DNA of 64,000 nt from Cobetia sp. L2A1 (GTDB lineage: Bacteria > Pseudomonadota > Gammaproteobacteria > Pseudomonadales > Halomonadaceae): NCBI RefSeq assembly GCF_009796845.1, contig NZ_CP047025.1, positions 2,294,001 to 2,358,000 on the forward strand, read 5' to 3'. Position 1 is the first letter of the stretch; each line of letters starts with the position of its first letter. Below are positions 8,318 to 17,758 of this stretch, piece after piece. Position numbers and translations under genes: made by a program. The notes below the pieces were generated by a model. That model did not search any database. It saw nothing but the letters and a program-made list of their open reading frames with translations, and had not been told where the DNA came from.

Positions 8318-9238
8318 TCAGCCTCGAAGGTTGGCAGCGCCCTCTTCCTGCAATGAGATGTCGTGCGGTGTGGTCCCCTGCACTTCCCCGCTGCCCTGCT
8401 GGCGAACGCCCAGTCCGATGGCAAGTGCCTGGGCCAGGCATAGCGTGGACGTCAGGCCTCGGAAGCCTTGCACTTCCGCTTCGTTCACCACCAACACGAC
8501 ATCTGCATGGTGAGTCAGCGGGCTCAGGGAAGAGTCGGTAATGAGTATCGTGGGGGTACCGCGCTCACGCGCCACATGGACGGCAGACTGCACCTCTTCT
8601 GCGTAGGGCGCGAAGCTGGTGACCAGCAGACAGTCCTGGCGGGAGATCGCTTCTGCCTGCTCGCGATACATCGCCCCCATGCCATCCATCAGGAAGGCGC
8701 GTTTGGCGATATGCCGCAATGAGTAGGCCAGGTAGCTTGAGACGACGAAACTTCGCCGTGCTCCCAGAAGGTGAACAGCCTCCGCGGCTTCCAGCAGATC
8801 GAGAGCTCGCTCGATATCCTTGGGCGCGATACGTCCTGGCAGTTCGCCAAGTGCTTGCTGATTGGCAGCCGAGAAACTTCTCAACAGCTCGTGAGCGCCA
8901 GGACTCTCGCCGGTCACCTCGCGGGCGACCCTGATGCGCTCACTATAACTGGGCTCCGCTTCGACCAGGCGAGCCCGAAACAGCTTCTGCATCTCTGAAA
9001 AGCCTGAAAATCCCAACGCGTTGGCAAAACGTATCAGTGTCGAAGGCGTGACATCCGCTTTTTCGGCAAGCCCTGCCACAGTTCCGAAGGCCACCTCTTG
9101 AGGATGCTCCAGTAGAAATCGAGCACTTTGTTGCAACCGGCGCGATAGGGACGGGTATTGCTGGCTGATATGAGCTTCGAGGGACTCGAATGACTCAATC
9201 TGGCGTGCAGTCGTCTGCAAGGGGGTTATCTCAGCCAT
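8318..9238 (-). CDS. iolR: RpiR/MurR-family regulator, probable inositol repressor
   Basis: A 306-residue regulator with an N-terminal RpiR-type helix-turn-helix (VAGLAEKADVTPSTLIRFAN, near residues 52-75) followed by a SIS sugar-isomerase domain (about 140-270, containing LLGARRSFVVSSYLAYSLR and TILITDSSLSPLTHHADVVL). RpiR-type IolR proteins control inositol genes in Proteobacteria and respond to a pathway intermediate through SIS. It lies between iolG and the divergent inositol ABC operon, and two inverted repeats that fit dimeric binding occupy the gap next to it. The symbol is by function and position and is not a claim of homology to the Bacillus DeoR-type IolR. Confidence 0.85.
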   Translation of the reverse strand: MAEITPLQTTARQIESFESLEAHISQQYPSLSRRLQQSARFLLEHPQEVAFGTVAGLAEKADVTPSTLIRFANALGFSGFSEMQKLFRARLVEAEPSYSERIRVAREVTGESPGAHELLRSFSAANQQALGELPGRIAPKDIERALDLLEAAEAVHLLGARRSFVVSSYLAYSLRHIAKRAFLMDGMGAMYREQAEAISRQDCLLVTSFAPYAEEVQSAVHVARERGTPTILITDSSLSPLTHHADVVLVVNEAEVQGFRGLTSTLCLAQALAIGLGVRQQGSGEVQGTTPHDISLQEEGAANLRG

Positions 9239-9322
9239 GGGAACTCCTGTCGCGGCTCACCTGCCAATTCGGCGTCGGAGCGGCCGTACCTCGAGTGAGC
9301 AATGATTGGCAGTGTAGGCATA

Positions 9323-9338
9323 TGGAATGAAAATTCCA
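9323..9338. promoter_or_regulatory. Putative RpiR operator, copy 1 (TGGAAT-N4-ATTCCA)
   Basis: TGGAAT GAAA ATTCCA is a perfect 6+6 inverted repeat with a 4-base spacer, 85 bases upstream of the RpiR start. The same repeat recurs 58 bases away, centre to centre. Confidence 0.7.
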
Positions 9339-9380
9339 ATACAAAAATAAATCGAATATTCCTGTTGCATTCCCCAATTC

Positions 9381-9396
9381 TGGAATCTACATTCCA
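9381..9396. promoter_or_regulatory. Putative RpiR operator, copy 2 (TGGAAT-N4-ATTCCA)
   Basis: TGGAAT CTAC ATTCCA has the same arms and spacer length as the first copy. Half sites GAATATTCC (about 9354) and CATTCC (about 9368) lie between the two, so the region may bind several dimers or form a loop. Confidence 0.7.
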
Positions 9397-9598
9397 TAAG
9401 CGGATCAAAACGGAACGCCATGTTCCTGCCTTGTGTCAGGGCACCCGCTGAGTGACAGGCACCACCGTGACGGCACACCACCTCACACAATGAAATGATT
9501 CTGCTTGCGCCCATAGAGGCACTGAAACGGGATGCCGAGACGCCAATCCGGCAGCCCGTACTGACAACGACAATAATCAGAGACGTCAGGAGTCATCG

Positions 9599-10612
9599 AT
9601 GAACCACGCCAATTCACACGCTCATCCAGTTCCAGTCCATCCCCGTACCGGAAAGCCCCGCCACGAAACGTCCCGCTTTCGTCGCATCACCGCCGGCATC
9701 GTCACGGCTCTGCTGGCAGCCTCAGCCGCCAATGCCGTGTGGGCAGCGGACTCCGAGCGCTATGTCATGATCACCCATGGACAGAACTCCGACCCTTTCT
9801 GGTCCATCGTCAAACGCGGTACGGATGATGCTGCCCAGGCGCTTGGGGTCAAGGTCGAGTATCGCGCTCCCTCCACCTTTGACATGGCCAAGATGGCGCA
9901 ATTGCTGGATGCCGCAGTGGCCTCTCAGCCCGATGGCCTGATCATTTCATTGACCGATGCCGATGCACTGGGCAAGGGCATCAAGAATGCGGTGGACCAG
10001 AAGATCCCTGTCATCACCATCAATTCCGGTGGCGACAAATCCAAGGACGTCGGTGCTCGCCTGCATATCGGACAGAGCGAGTATGAGGCTGGGCGTGCTG
10101 CGGCTGAGCGCATGATGGACAGTGGTGCCAAGCACGGCCTGTGCATCAACCAGGAACAGGGCAACGTGGGGCTGGATGCCCGCTGTGCAGGCTTCATCGA
10201 GGGGTTTGACGGCAGTGCAGACGAACTGGCGACCAGTACCGATCCGACCGAGATAAAGAATTCCCTGGTGGCATATCTCAATCAACACAGCGAGATCGAC
10301 TCGATTCTGGCTCTGGGGCCCCTCAGCTCTGAACCCATGCTCAAGGCCATGCAGGAAGCCGGTGCCACCCAGAAATTCCAGCTGGGCACCTTCGATCTCT
10401 CTCCCGATATTCTCGCGGCCGTCCAGGCCGGGGAAATGAACTTTGCCATTGATCAGCAACAGTACCTGCAGGGCTATCTGCCGGTGGTCTTCATGCATCA
10501 GTACCACCTTAACGGTCTGATGCCGGCTGGCGATGTCGCCACAGGGCCCGGATTTGTCACCGCCGAGAATGCCGGTCAGGTCATCGAGCTGTCAGAGCAA
10601 GGCATTCGCTGA
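9599..10612 (+). CDS. Sugar ABC transporter substrate-binding protein (inositol type)
   Basis: A 337-residue periplasmic binding protein of the ribose/galactose/inositol type (Peripla_BP_4, IbpA-like). A basic stretch and hydrophobic core, RITAGIVTALLAASAANAVWA, act as signal peptide with likely cleavage before ADSERY near residue 50. The mature part begins VMITHGQNSDPFWSIVKRGT, typical of the family. AGGAG precedes ATG 9599. It is the first gene of a binding protein-permease-ATPase set that leads into iolC, iolD and iolE, so the ligand is probably myo-inositol. The 27-residue extension before the leader is longer than usual. Confidence 0.88.
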   Translation: MNHANSHAHPVPVHPRTGKPRHETSRFRRITAGIVTALLAASAANAVWAADSERYVMITHGQNSDPFWSIVKRGTDDAAQALGVKVEYRAPSTFDMAKMAQLLDAAVASQPDGLIISLTDADALGKGIKNAVDQKIPVITINSGGDKSKDVGARLHIGQSEYEAGRAAAERMMDSGAKHGLCINQEQGNVGLDARCAGFIEGFDGSADELATSTDPTEIKNSLVAYLNQHSEIDSILALGPLSSEPMLKAMQEAGATQKFQLGTFDLSPDILAAVQAGEMNFAIDQQQYLQGYLPVVFMHQYHLNGLMPAGDVATGPGFVTAENAGQVIELSEQGIR

Positions 10613-10648
10613 GCTCTCCCATCTGGCAACACTTTCATTTCCGTGAGA

Positions 10649-10673
10649 TGGCGCCTTCCTCGAGGAGGCGCCA
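10649..10673 (+). terminator. Intercistronic hairpin after the binding-protein gene
   Basis: TGGCGCCT (10649-10656) pairs with AGGCGCCA (10666-10673) around a self-complementary CCTCGAGG. It has no T tail. Hairpins here commonly protect or partly terminate the message, so that binding protein exceeds permease. Confidence 0.55.
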
Positions 10674-10685
10674 GGAGAGAACATC

Positions 10686-11804
10686 ATGACCGATCACGCC
10701 ATGAGCGCTGTTTCAGAGACGGATGACGAGCGCCTCCGTCGCGTTCACCCCTTGAAAGCCGCACTGAAACGCCCCGAATTCGGTGCCATTGCCGGCACTA
10801 TCCTGGTATTTGCCTTCTTCTCTGCCGCGGCCTCAGGGACCGGGATGTTCAGCCTGGCAGGCATACTCAACTTTCTGGAGGTCTCCGCTCAGCTGGGGAT
10901 CCTGGCCATCGCGGCGTCATTGCTGATGATCGGAGGGGAGTTCGATCTTTCCCTTGGCTCCATGATCGGCTTTGCCGGCATCCTGATCGCCATCCCTGCC
11001 GTGCAATACGGTTGGCCACTCTGGTTGGCCATCACCTTCGCCTTTGCCAGCGCCGTGCTGATCGGCTGGATCAACGGCTATCTGGTGATGCGCACCGGCC
11101 TGCCCTCCTTCATCGTGACCCTGGGGTTCCTGTTCATTCTTCGTGGCCTGGCCATTGGCCTGACGCGCTGGACGACCGGCCGCACTCAAGTCGGGGGCAT
11201 TCAGGAACTGGCGGATCACGATTGGCTGGCCCCGCTCTTCTCCGGCGAGGTATTCACCGGACTCTTCAGCTGGATGGCGGCGCAGGGCTGGATCGCGACC
11301 AACTTCGCGGGCAACCCTAGCGTCACGGGAGTACCTATCTCCATCGTCTGGTGGATCGTGCTGGCCATCGCCGCGACCTGGCTGCTGCTCTACACGCGAT
11401 TCGGCAACTGGATCTTCGCGTGTGGCGGCGACGTGAATGCCGCTCGCAACGTCGGCGTCCCGGTCATGAAGGTCAAGATCGTGCTGTTCATCTTCACGGC
11501 TGTCGCCGCCACCATCTTTGCCTGCCTGCAGGTGATGGATACGGGGTCAGCTGACACGACGCGCGGACTGCTCAAGGAACTGGAAGCCATCATTGCCGTG
11601 GTCATCGGCGGTGCTCTGCTTACCGGAGGCTATGGGTCTGCCGTAGGGGCCGTCTTCGGTGCGCTTATCTTCGGCACGGTCCAGATGGGCATCTTCTACA
11701 CCGGGGTCAACACTGACTGGTTCAAGGTCTTTCTCGGCGCCATGCTCCTGATCGCGGTGCTGTTCAACAACTACGTGCGCAAGAAAGCCCTGGAGGCCAA
11801 GTGA
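10686..11804 (+). CDS. Sugar ABC transporter permease (inositol type)
   Basis: A 372-residue membrane protein of the BPD_transp_2 (RbsC/IatP) family with 8-10 hydrophobic helices. The family motif segment [17 protein letters not shown] lies near residue 80, and [20 protein letters not shown] and [20 protein letters not shown] follow. CAGGAG precedes the ATG by about 9 bases. Its stop overlaps the ATPase start (TGATG). It forms the membrane channel of the inositol importer together with its neighbours. Confidence 0.9.
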   Translation: MTDHAMSAVSETDDERLRRVHPLKAALKRPEFGAIAGTILVFAFFSAAASGTGMFSLAGILNFLEVSAQLGILAIAASLLMIGGEFDLSLGSMIGFAGILIAIPAVQYGWPLWLAITFAFASAVLIGWINGYLVMRTGLPSFIVTLGFLFILRGLAIGLTRWTTGRTQVGGIQELADHDWLAPLFSGEVFTGLFSWMAAQGWIATNFAGNPSVTGVPISIVWWIVLAIAATWLLLYTRFGNWIFACGGDVNAARNVGVPVMKVKIVLFIFTAVAATIFACLQVMDTGSADTTRGLLKELEAIIAVVIGGALLTGGYGSAVGAVFGALIFGTVQMGIFYTGVNTDWFKVFLGAMLLIAVLFNNYVRKKALEAK

Positions 11805-12697
11805 TGACTGCCAATGCCAACCTGCAACAGGCGCCGGAACAGACCACGACCGCCGCCGATCGCGCCAGAGGTAACACCCCGAAAGCCGCTGACACTCGCA
11901 CGCCATTGATCGAGATGCAGGCCGTCGACAAGCACTTCGGCAATGTGGTCGCTCTCTCCGACATTTCGCTGAAAGTGTACGCAGGCGAAGTCATGTGCCT
12001 GCTGGGCGACAATGGCGCCGGCAAGTCCACCCTCATCAAGACCCTGTCAGGGGTACATGCCCCGACCCACGGTGAGCTGCTGCTCGAGGGCACCCCTGCC
12101 AACTTCACGACACCAGGTCAGGCGCTTGATGCCGGCATCGCGACGGTCTTTCAGGATCTGGCGATGATTCCCCTGATGTCGATCACCCGCAACTTCTTCA
12201 TGGGACGTGAGCCCACCAAGGGGGTCGGCCTCTTCAAACGTGTCGACTGGGCATTCGCTGACCGTGTCGCGCGGGAGGAAATGGCCAAGATCGGGATCGA
12301 TGTCCGCGATCCGTCCCAGCCGGTGGGTACCCTGTCCGGTGGTGAGCGTCAGTGCGTGGCGATCGCACGGGCCGTCTACTTCGGTGCCAAGGTGCTCATT
12401 CTTGACGAGCCGACCTCGGCACTGGGGGTCAAGCAGGCGTCCAAGGTGCTGCGCTATATCGCACAGGCTCGCAATCGAGGGCTCGGGGTCATCTTCATCA
12501 CGCACAACGTTCATCATGCCTATCCCATCGGCGATGCGTTCACCCTGCTCAAACGCGGTACCTCTCTGGGTAGCTGGCGCAAGGAAGACATCACGCGTGA
12601 GGAAGTGCTCAACATGATGGCCGGCGGCGAGGAAATGGCCAGCCTGGATGCGGAACTGGCGGAATTCCAGCGGATGGACGCCGCCACGGTGGCCTGA
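11804..12697 (+). CDS. Sugar ABC transporter ATP-binding protein (inositol type)
   Basis: A 297-residue ABC ATPase. Walker A is [10 protein letters not shown], the signature is [16 protein letters not shown], and Walker B is [11 protein letters not shown], with the switch His in FITHNVHHA. It has a single nucleotide-binding domain, like FrcA/IatA of alpha-proteobacteria and unlike the two-domain RbsA or MglA. GGAG lies 8 bases before ATG 11804, which overlaps the permease stop by one base. GTG 11801 is a possible alternative start. The N-terminal 30 residues are Thr/Ala-rich and probably disordered. Confidence 0.9.
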   Translation: MTANANLQQAPEQTTTAADRARGNTPKAADTRTPLIEMQAVDKHFGNVVALSDISLKVYAGEVMCLLGDNGAGKSTLIKTLSGVHAPTHGELLLEGTPANFTTPGQALDAGIATVFQDLAMIPLMSITRNFFMGREPTKGVGLFKRVDWAFADRVAREEMAKIGIDVRDPSQPVGTLSGGERQCVAIARAVYFGAKVLILDEPTSALGVKQASKVLRYIAQARNRGLGVIFITHNVHHAYPIGDAFTLLKRGTSLGSWRKEDITREEVLNMMAGGEEMASLDAELAEFQRMDAATVA

Positions 12698-12815
12698 CAC
12701 GGCACCATCGCGCCGGTCACGCTGCAGCAGAGACGTCGAGGCTGCTCCAACGCCTCGACGTGCACCGATTACTGTCAATGCCGGTCATCACCGGCCTATA
12801 TCAAGGGACATGCCA

Positions 12816-14807
12816 ATGACGCGCCACTCACCTCACTCACCTGACCTGGATGTCATCTGCCTCGGCCGCGTCGCCGTCGACCTCTATGCCGAACAGATCG
12901 GTGCGCGCCTCGAAGACGCCACCAGCTTCAAGAAATATCTGGGCGGCAGCTCCGGCAACATGGCGTATGGCACGGCACGCCTCGGACTCAACTCCTCGAT
13001 GCTGGGTCGCGTCGGCAATGAGCAGATGGGCGAATTCCTGCGCGAGGAACTCGCCTCGGTCGGCTGCGATGTCAGCCATCTCAAACGTGACCCCGAGCGT
13101 CTGACCGGACTGGTGCTTCTGGGCATCAAGGACAAGGACCAGTTCCCGCTGCTCTTCGTGCGCAACGACTGTGCCGACATGGCCATTGATGAAGATGATG
13201 TCGACCCGGCGTTCATCGCTCGAGCCCGCGCCCTGGCGATCACCGGCACCCACCTTTCCACTCCCCGCACCCAACGTGCCGCCCGCAAGGCACTGGATGC
13301 CGCACGCGAGGCCGGCGTGAAGCGCGTGCTGGATATCGACTATCGCCCCGTACTCTGGGGGCTGACCAGCATCGGGGATGGCGAGACGCGCTTCGTCGCA
13401 GACGAGAGTGTCAGTCAGCACATGGCCCGTTGGCTGGGTGACTTCGACCTGATCGTCGGCACGGAAGAAGAGTTTCATATCGCGGGCAACAGCACCGACA
13501 CGCTGGACGCGCTGCGCGAGGTTCGCCGTCACAGCGATGCCGTGCTCGTGTGCAAGATAGGGGCACGCGGCTGCGTCATCTTCGAGGGCGACATCCCACA
13601 ACATCTGGAAGACGGCATTCTGGTCGAGGGTGTCAAGGTCGAGGTCATGAACGTGCTTGGCGCCGGTGATGCCTTCATGAGTGGCTTCCTGCGTGGCTAT
13701 CTTCGCGATGAAAGCTGGGACACTTGCGGCCATTACGCCAACGCGTGTGGCGCATTGGTCGTGTCTCGCCATGGATGTGCACCTGCCATGCCCACGGAAG
13801 CGGAACTGTTCGATTATCTGAGCCGCCGCGAGTCCGTGCCACGCCCGGACCTTGATGATCATCTGACCCACCTGCATCGCGTCACCACTCGTCGGGTAGC
13901 GCACTGGGAGAGCGTGCTGGGGCTGGCATTCGATCACCGTCGTCAATTCCTAGACATGGCACGCGATGTCGAAGGCGACCCCGAGCGCCTGCCACGCCTC
14001 AAGCAGCTACTGGTAGAGGCCACCCGCAGCGCGGCGCAACAGGCCGGTATCCAGCGCCCTGCCATTCTCTGTGATGATGTCCTGGGACAGGATGCGCTCA
14101 ATGACACGGCAGCACTGGACTGGTGGGTAGGCCGTCCGGTCGAGCTCCCCAGCTCACGGCCTTTGCGCTTCCAGCATGGTGATGACATCGGTAGCCAGTT
14201 GCGACGCTGGCCGCGCCACCACATCGTGAAGTGCCTCGTGTTCTATCACCCGGACGATGAGGCCACGCTGCGCCTCGATCAGGAAGCCCGCCTGCGCCAG
14301 CTGTATGACGCCTGCTGCATGTCGGGGCATGAGTTGCTCATCGAAGTCATCCCGCCACGTCAGGCAGACGCACCCGCCTGCGATGAGACCACCGTCCCAC
14401 GTAGCCTGGAGCGTCTCTACAACCTCGGCATTCGCCCGGACTGGTGGAAACTGCCCGCTCTGACGACGCAAGGTTGGGAACGCGTCAGCCGAATCATCAG
14501 CGCTCGCGACGCCTGGTGTCATGGTGTCGTGCTGCTGGGGCTTGATGCGCCGATCGAAGAGGTCAAACGCGGTTTCGAGCAGGCAGCGCGTTTCCCGATC
14601 TGCAAGGGGTTCACCGTCGGGCGCACCTTGTTCACTGCCCCCAGCCAGGCCTGGCTGTCAGGCAGCATTGACGATGCGACCCTGATTCGTCAGGCCGCTG
14701 ACAACTATCTCGACTTGATCACCCATTGGCAGCAGCTGCGTGATGCCCATTGCGGCGCAGCGGATGTCAGTCCTGCCACACCGCTCGCAGAAGGAGTCCT
14801 GCAATGA
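12816..14807 (+). CDS. iolC: 5-dehydro-2-deoxygluconokinase fused to a DUF2090 domain
   Basis: A 663-residue two-part protein. Residues 1 to about 330 are a PfkB/ribokinase-fold kinase: YLGGSSGNMAYGTARLG near the start, and the GAGDAFMSGFLRGYL anion-hole/catalytic Asp motif near residue 280. It phosphorylates 5-dehydro-2-deoxygluconate. The remaining half is the DUF2090 domain often fused to IolC in Proteobacteria. That domain has a class I aldolase-like barrel and may cleave the phosphorylated product, which would fit the absence of a separate iolJ here. AAGGGA lies 7 bases before ATG 12816, and the stop overlaps the iolD start. The role of DUF2090 is inference. Confidence 0.92.
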   Translation: MTRHSPHSPDLDVICLGRVAVDLYAEQIGARLEDATSFKKYLGGSSGNMAYGTARLGLNSSMLGRVGNEQMGEFLREELASVGCDVSHLKRDPERLTGLVLLGIKDKDQFPLLFVRNDCADMAIDEDDVDPAFIARARALAITGTHLSTPRTQRAARKALDAAREAGVKRVLDIDYRPVLWGLTSIGDGETRFVADESVSQHMARWLGDFDLIVGTEEEFHIAGNSTDTLDALREVRRHSDAVLVCKIGARGCVIFEGDIPQHLEDGILVEGVKVEVMNVLGAGDAFMSGFLRGYLRDESWDTCGHYANACGALVVSRHGCAPAMPTEAELFDYLSRRESVPRPDLDDHLTHLHRVTTRRVAHWESVLGLAFDHRRQFLDMARDVEGDPERLPRLKQLLVEATRSAAQQAGIQRPAILCDDVLGQDALNDTAALDWWVGRPVELPSSRPLRFQHGDDIGSQLRRWPRHHIVKCLVFYHPDDEATLRLDQEARLRQLYDACCMSGHELLIEVIPPRQADAPACDETTVPRSLERLYNLGIRPDWWKLPALTTQGWERVSRIISARDAWCHGVVLLGLDAPIEEVKRGFEQAARFPICKGFTVGRTLFTAPSQAWLSGSIDDATLIRQAADNYLDLITHWQQLRDAHCGAADVSPATPLAEGVLQ

Positions 14808-16681
14808 GCCCCGTTTTCCACTCGGCGGCGGCGCCGGATACCGTGCGTCTGACCGTCGCCCAGGCACTGGTGCGCTACCTGAGCCGGCAATACATCGAAC
14901 AATGTGGACAGGAAGTCCCCTTGTTCGGTGGCTGCTTCGCCATCTTCGGCCACGGCAACGTGGCGGGTCTCGGCGAGGCCTTGCACGCCGCGGGCGATGA
15001 TTTTCCCACCTATCGCGCCCACAACGAACAAGGCATGGCCAATGCGGCCATTGCCTACGCCAAGGCCAACAATCGCCGTCGCATCATGGCGTGTACCTCG
15101 TCCATCGGGCCTGGTGCCACCAACATGGTGACGTCTGCCGGGCTTGCTCATGTCAATCGGTTACCGGTGCTGTTCCTGCCCGGCGATACCTTCGCCAGCC
15201 GCGCACCGGACCCGGTGCTCCAACAGGTCGAGCACTTCAATGACCCGGGCCTGAGCGTCAATGACTGCTTCCGTCCCGTATCACGCTTCTTCGACCGCAT
15301 CACGCGACCGGAACAGTTGCTGACCAGCCTGCCTCAGGCGCTGGCCACGCTGCTGGACCCCGTGGATTGTGGCCCTGCCACCCTGTGTCTGCCACAGGAT
15401 GTCCAGACGCTTGCCTTCGAATGGCCGGAAGACTTCTTCACCCGTCGGGTGCATCACATCCGTCGCGCTCCCGTCGCTCAGGAAGAGCTGGTGGCAGCCC
15501 TGGACACACTGCGCACAGCCAAGCGGCCACTGCTGATTGCCGGGGGTGGCGTGCATTACAGCGAGTCGTGCGAGGCCCTCGCCACCTTTGCCCAGCAACA
15601 CGGCATTCCAGTGGTCGAGACACAGGCAGGCAAGGGTGCCCTGCCCTGGGACCACGCTCGCAACATGGGCGCAATCGGTGTCACCGGCGCGGCCAGCGCC
15701 AACCAGCTGGCACGTGAAGCCGACGTCATCATGGCCATCGGATCACGGCTTCAGGATTTCACCAGCGGCTCTCGCACGCTCTTTGAAGCCGCCGGCCAGA
15801 CACTCATCAACCTCAATGTCGGTCGCTTCGATGCCGTCAAGCATGGCGCACGGCAACTGCAGTGCGATGCCCTGCGGGGACTTGAGGCCTTGACGGCAGG
15901 GCTGGGTGACTGGGCCGCGCCAGACAGCTGGGTGCAACGCCAATCCGGGCTCAAGCAGGAATGGGAAGCGGTCCGCGAGAGCGTGATGGCTGATCAGGGG
16001 CTCTCGCTGCCAACCGATGCCCAGGTGCTCGGGGCCGTGAATCGTCAAGCGACTGAAGATACCACCGTGGTCTGTGCCGCCGGTGGCTTGCCTGGTGAGC
16101 TTCACAAGCTATGGGCAGCCACTGTCCCCGGCAGTTATCACGTCGAGTACGGGTTCTCATGCATGGGCTATGAACTGGCCGGCGGGATGGGCGTCAAGAT
16201 GGCTCACCCATCGTGTGATGTGACCGTCGTAGTAGGAGACGGTAGTTACCTGATGCTGAATTCCGAGCTGGCCACCTCAGTGATGCTGGGCCACAAATTG
16301 ACCGTCGTCGTACTCGATAACCGAGGCTACGGCTGCATCAATCGCCTGCAACATGCCACCGGCGGCGCCGGCTTCAACAACCTGCTCAAGGACTGCCGCA
16401 CCGTTCCGGAAGGCGCCCCCAAGGTGGACTTTGCGGCGCACGCTCGTGCACTGGGCTGTCAGGCCGAACAGGTCACGGGGATTGGCGAACTGGACGCCGC
16501 GCTCGAGCGTGCTCGGGCCTCAGCGACAACCTACGTCATCGCACTGGACACTGATCCATTGCCCTCCACCCAAGAAGGCGGGCACTGGTGGGAGGTCGCC
16601 ATTCCCGAGGTCAGCGAACGTACTGAGGTCCGTGACGCCTACCAGGGCTATTTGACGCAAAAACAGCAACAAGCTCACTAA
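14804..16681 (+). CDS. iolD: 3D-(3,5/4)-trihydroxycyclohexane-1,2-dione acylhydrolase
   Basis: A 625-residue thiamine-diphosphate enzyme that opens the trihydroxycyclohexane-dione ring to 5-deoxy-glucuronate. It has the three domains of the family: the PYR domain with YRAHNEQGMANAAIAYAKA (catalytic Glu), a central domain with LIAGGGVHYS, and the PP domain with the Mg/ThDP motif GDGSYLMLNSELATS ending at VVLDN. AGGAG lies 7 bases upstream of ATG 14804, which overlaps the iolC stop (ATGA), so translation is coupled. It is paralogous to the iolD copy at 26536-28386 in the LacI-controlled cluster. Confidence 0.95.
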   Translation: MSPVFHSAAAPDTVRLTVAQALVRYLSRQYIEQCGQEVPLFGGCFAIFGHGNVAGLGEALHAAGDDFPTYRAHNEQGMANAAIAYAKANNRRRIMACTSSIGPGATNMVTSAGLAHVNRLPVLFLPGDTFASRAPDPVLQQVEHFNDPGLSVNDCFRPVSRFFDRITRPEQLLTSLPQALATLLDPVDCGPATLCLPQDVQTLAFEWPEDFFTRRVHHIRRAPVAQEELVAALDTLRTAKRPLLIAGGGVHYSESCEALATFAQQHGIPVVETQAGKGALPWDHARNMGAIGVTGAASANQLAREADVIMAIGSRLQDFTSGSRTLFEAAGQTLINLNVGRFDAVKHGARQLQCDALRGLEALTAGLGDWAAPDSWVQRQSGLKQEWEAVRESVMADQGLSLPTDAQVLGAVNRQATEDTTVVCAAGGLPGELHKLWAATVPGSYHVEYGFSCMGYELAGGMGVKMAHPSCDVTVVVGDGSYLMLNSELATSVMLGHKLTVVVLDNRGYGCINRLQHATGGAGFNNLLKDCRTVPEGAPKVDFAAHARALGCQAEQVTGIGELDAALERARASATTYVIALDTDPLPSTQEGGHWWEVAIPEVSERTEVRDAYQGYLTQKQQQAH

Positions 16682-16800
16682 GACACTCACAGGGTCGGGG
16701 GACAACAAACAGCCAGTCTCTCCGGCCCTGAAGCTACGCCATGCCGTTGGAGGCCACCGTGCCTCCCTGCACTCTCAATATCTCGAAGAAGGATACCGCC

Positions 16801-17703
16801 ATGAGCATTCGCCTGGGCATCAACCCGCTGACCTGGACCAACGACGACCTGCCAAGCCTCGGTGCCGACACACCGCTGGAAGTCTGTCTCGGCGAAGGCC
16901 GCCAGGCAGGTTTTGCCGGTTTCGAGCTGGGCAACAAGTTCCCGCGCGAGGCGCAGGCCCTGTCTCGCGCACTCGGCGCGCATGAGCTGGCTCTCGTTTC
17001 CGGCTGGTATTCCAGCCGCCTGCTGGAACGCAGCATTGACGAGGAAATTGCCGCGCTGGATGACCACCTTCAGCTACTGAAAGCCTGCGGCGCGACAGTC
17101 ATGGTGTACTGCGAGGTCAGTCGCTGCGTGCACGGTGACCAGGACATGCCTGTCTCGCGGCGCCCGGTCATGAACGATGCCGATTGGCAACGACTGACCA
17201 CCGGGCTGGATGCCGTGGCACGCCACATGGCAGACCAGGGCGTGGAGATGGCCTATCACCACCATATGGGTACCGTCATCGAGAGCCAGGCCGACATTGA
17301 ACGGTTGATGGCCTCCACCACACAGGTACGACTGCTGCTGGACGCCGGCCACCTGACCTATGCCGGTGGAGACCCCGTCACCATCGCCGAGCGCCACGCG
17401 GACCGCATCACCCATGTGCACTGCAAGGACATTCGTCTCGCCGTCATGGATAACGCCATCAACCGTGACAAATCCTTTCTGGATGCCGTACTCGATGGCG
17501 TGTTCACCGTGCCGGGGGATGGCGGGATCGACTTCGCCGCGCTGTTCGCCGTACTGGCACGCAAAGGCTACGGCAAGGATACAGAGCGCTGGCTGGTCGT
17601 GGAGGCCGAGCAGGATCCCTCCGTTGCCGACCCGCTGACCTACGCCACTCTGGGCTACCAAAACCTCTCCCGGCTTGCCCGGGACGCAGGCCTCATCAAC
17701 TGA
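16801..17703 (+). CDS. iolE: Inosose dehydratase
   Basis: A 300-residue TIM-barrel protein of the AP-endonuclease 2 superfamily, converting 2-keto-myo-inositol to the trihydroxycyclohexane-dione. The diagnostic start GINPLTWTNDDLPSLG matches IolE. Metal-site segments are MAYHHHMGTVIES, LLLDAGHLTYAGG, HVHCKDIR and VVEAEQD. AAGGA lies about 7 bases before ATG 16801; the frame upstream to 16741 is unsupported. It sits between iolD and iolA. The usual family length is about 300, so it appears intact. Confidence 0.93.
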   Translation: MSIRLGINPLTWTNDDLPSLGADTPLEVCLGEGRQAGFAGFELGNKFPREAQALSRALGAHELALVSGWYSSRLLERSIDEEIAALDDHLQLLKACGATVMVYCEVSRCVHGDQDMPVSRRPVMNDADWQRLTTGLDAVARHMADQGVEMAYHHHMGTVIESQADIERLMASTTQVRLLLDAGHLTYAGGDPVTIAERHADRITHVHCKDIRLAVMDNAINRDKSFLDAVLDGVFTVPGDGGIDFAALFAVLARKGYGKDTERWLVVEAEQDPSVADPLTYATLGYQNLSRLARDAGLIN

Positions 17704-17758
17704 TTTCACCCTTTTCAGACATCGCCACACCTCCTGAACAAGACGCAAAGGATGCCTC

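Larger units (their letters stand above)
9239..9598. promoter_or_regulatory. Divergent control region between the RpiR regulator and the inositol ABC operon
   Basis: A 360-base non-coding gap between the RpiR gene (minus) and the substrate-binding protein gene (plus). It carries an AT-rich block (9320-9400) with two copies of the TGGAAT-N4-ATTCCA inverted repeat and extra half sites. It presumably contains both promoters, but I could not assign a -10/-35 pair with confidence. Confidence 0.7.

Noticed and set aside
12837..13946. 369-codon open frame on the minus strand within iolC
   Set aside because: It is antisense to the kinase domain of iolC, which has full motif support. No ribosome site or recognisable fold.
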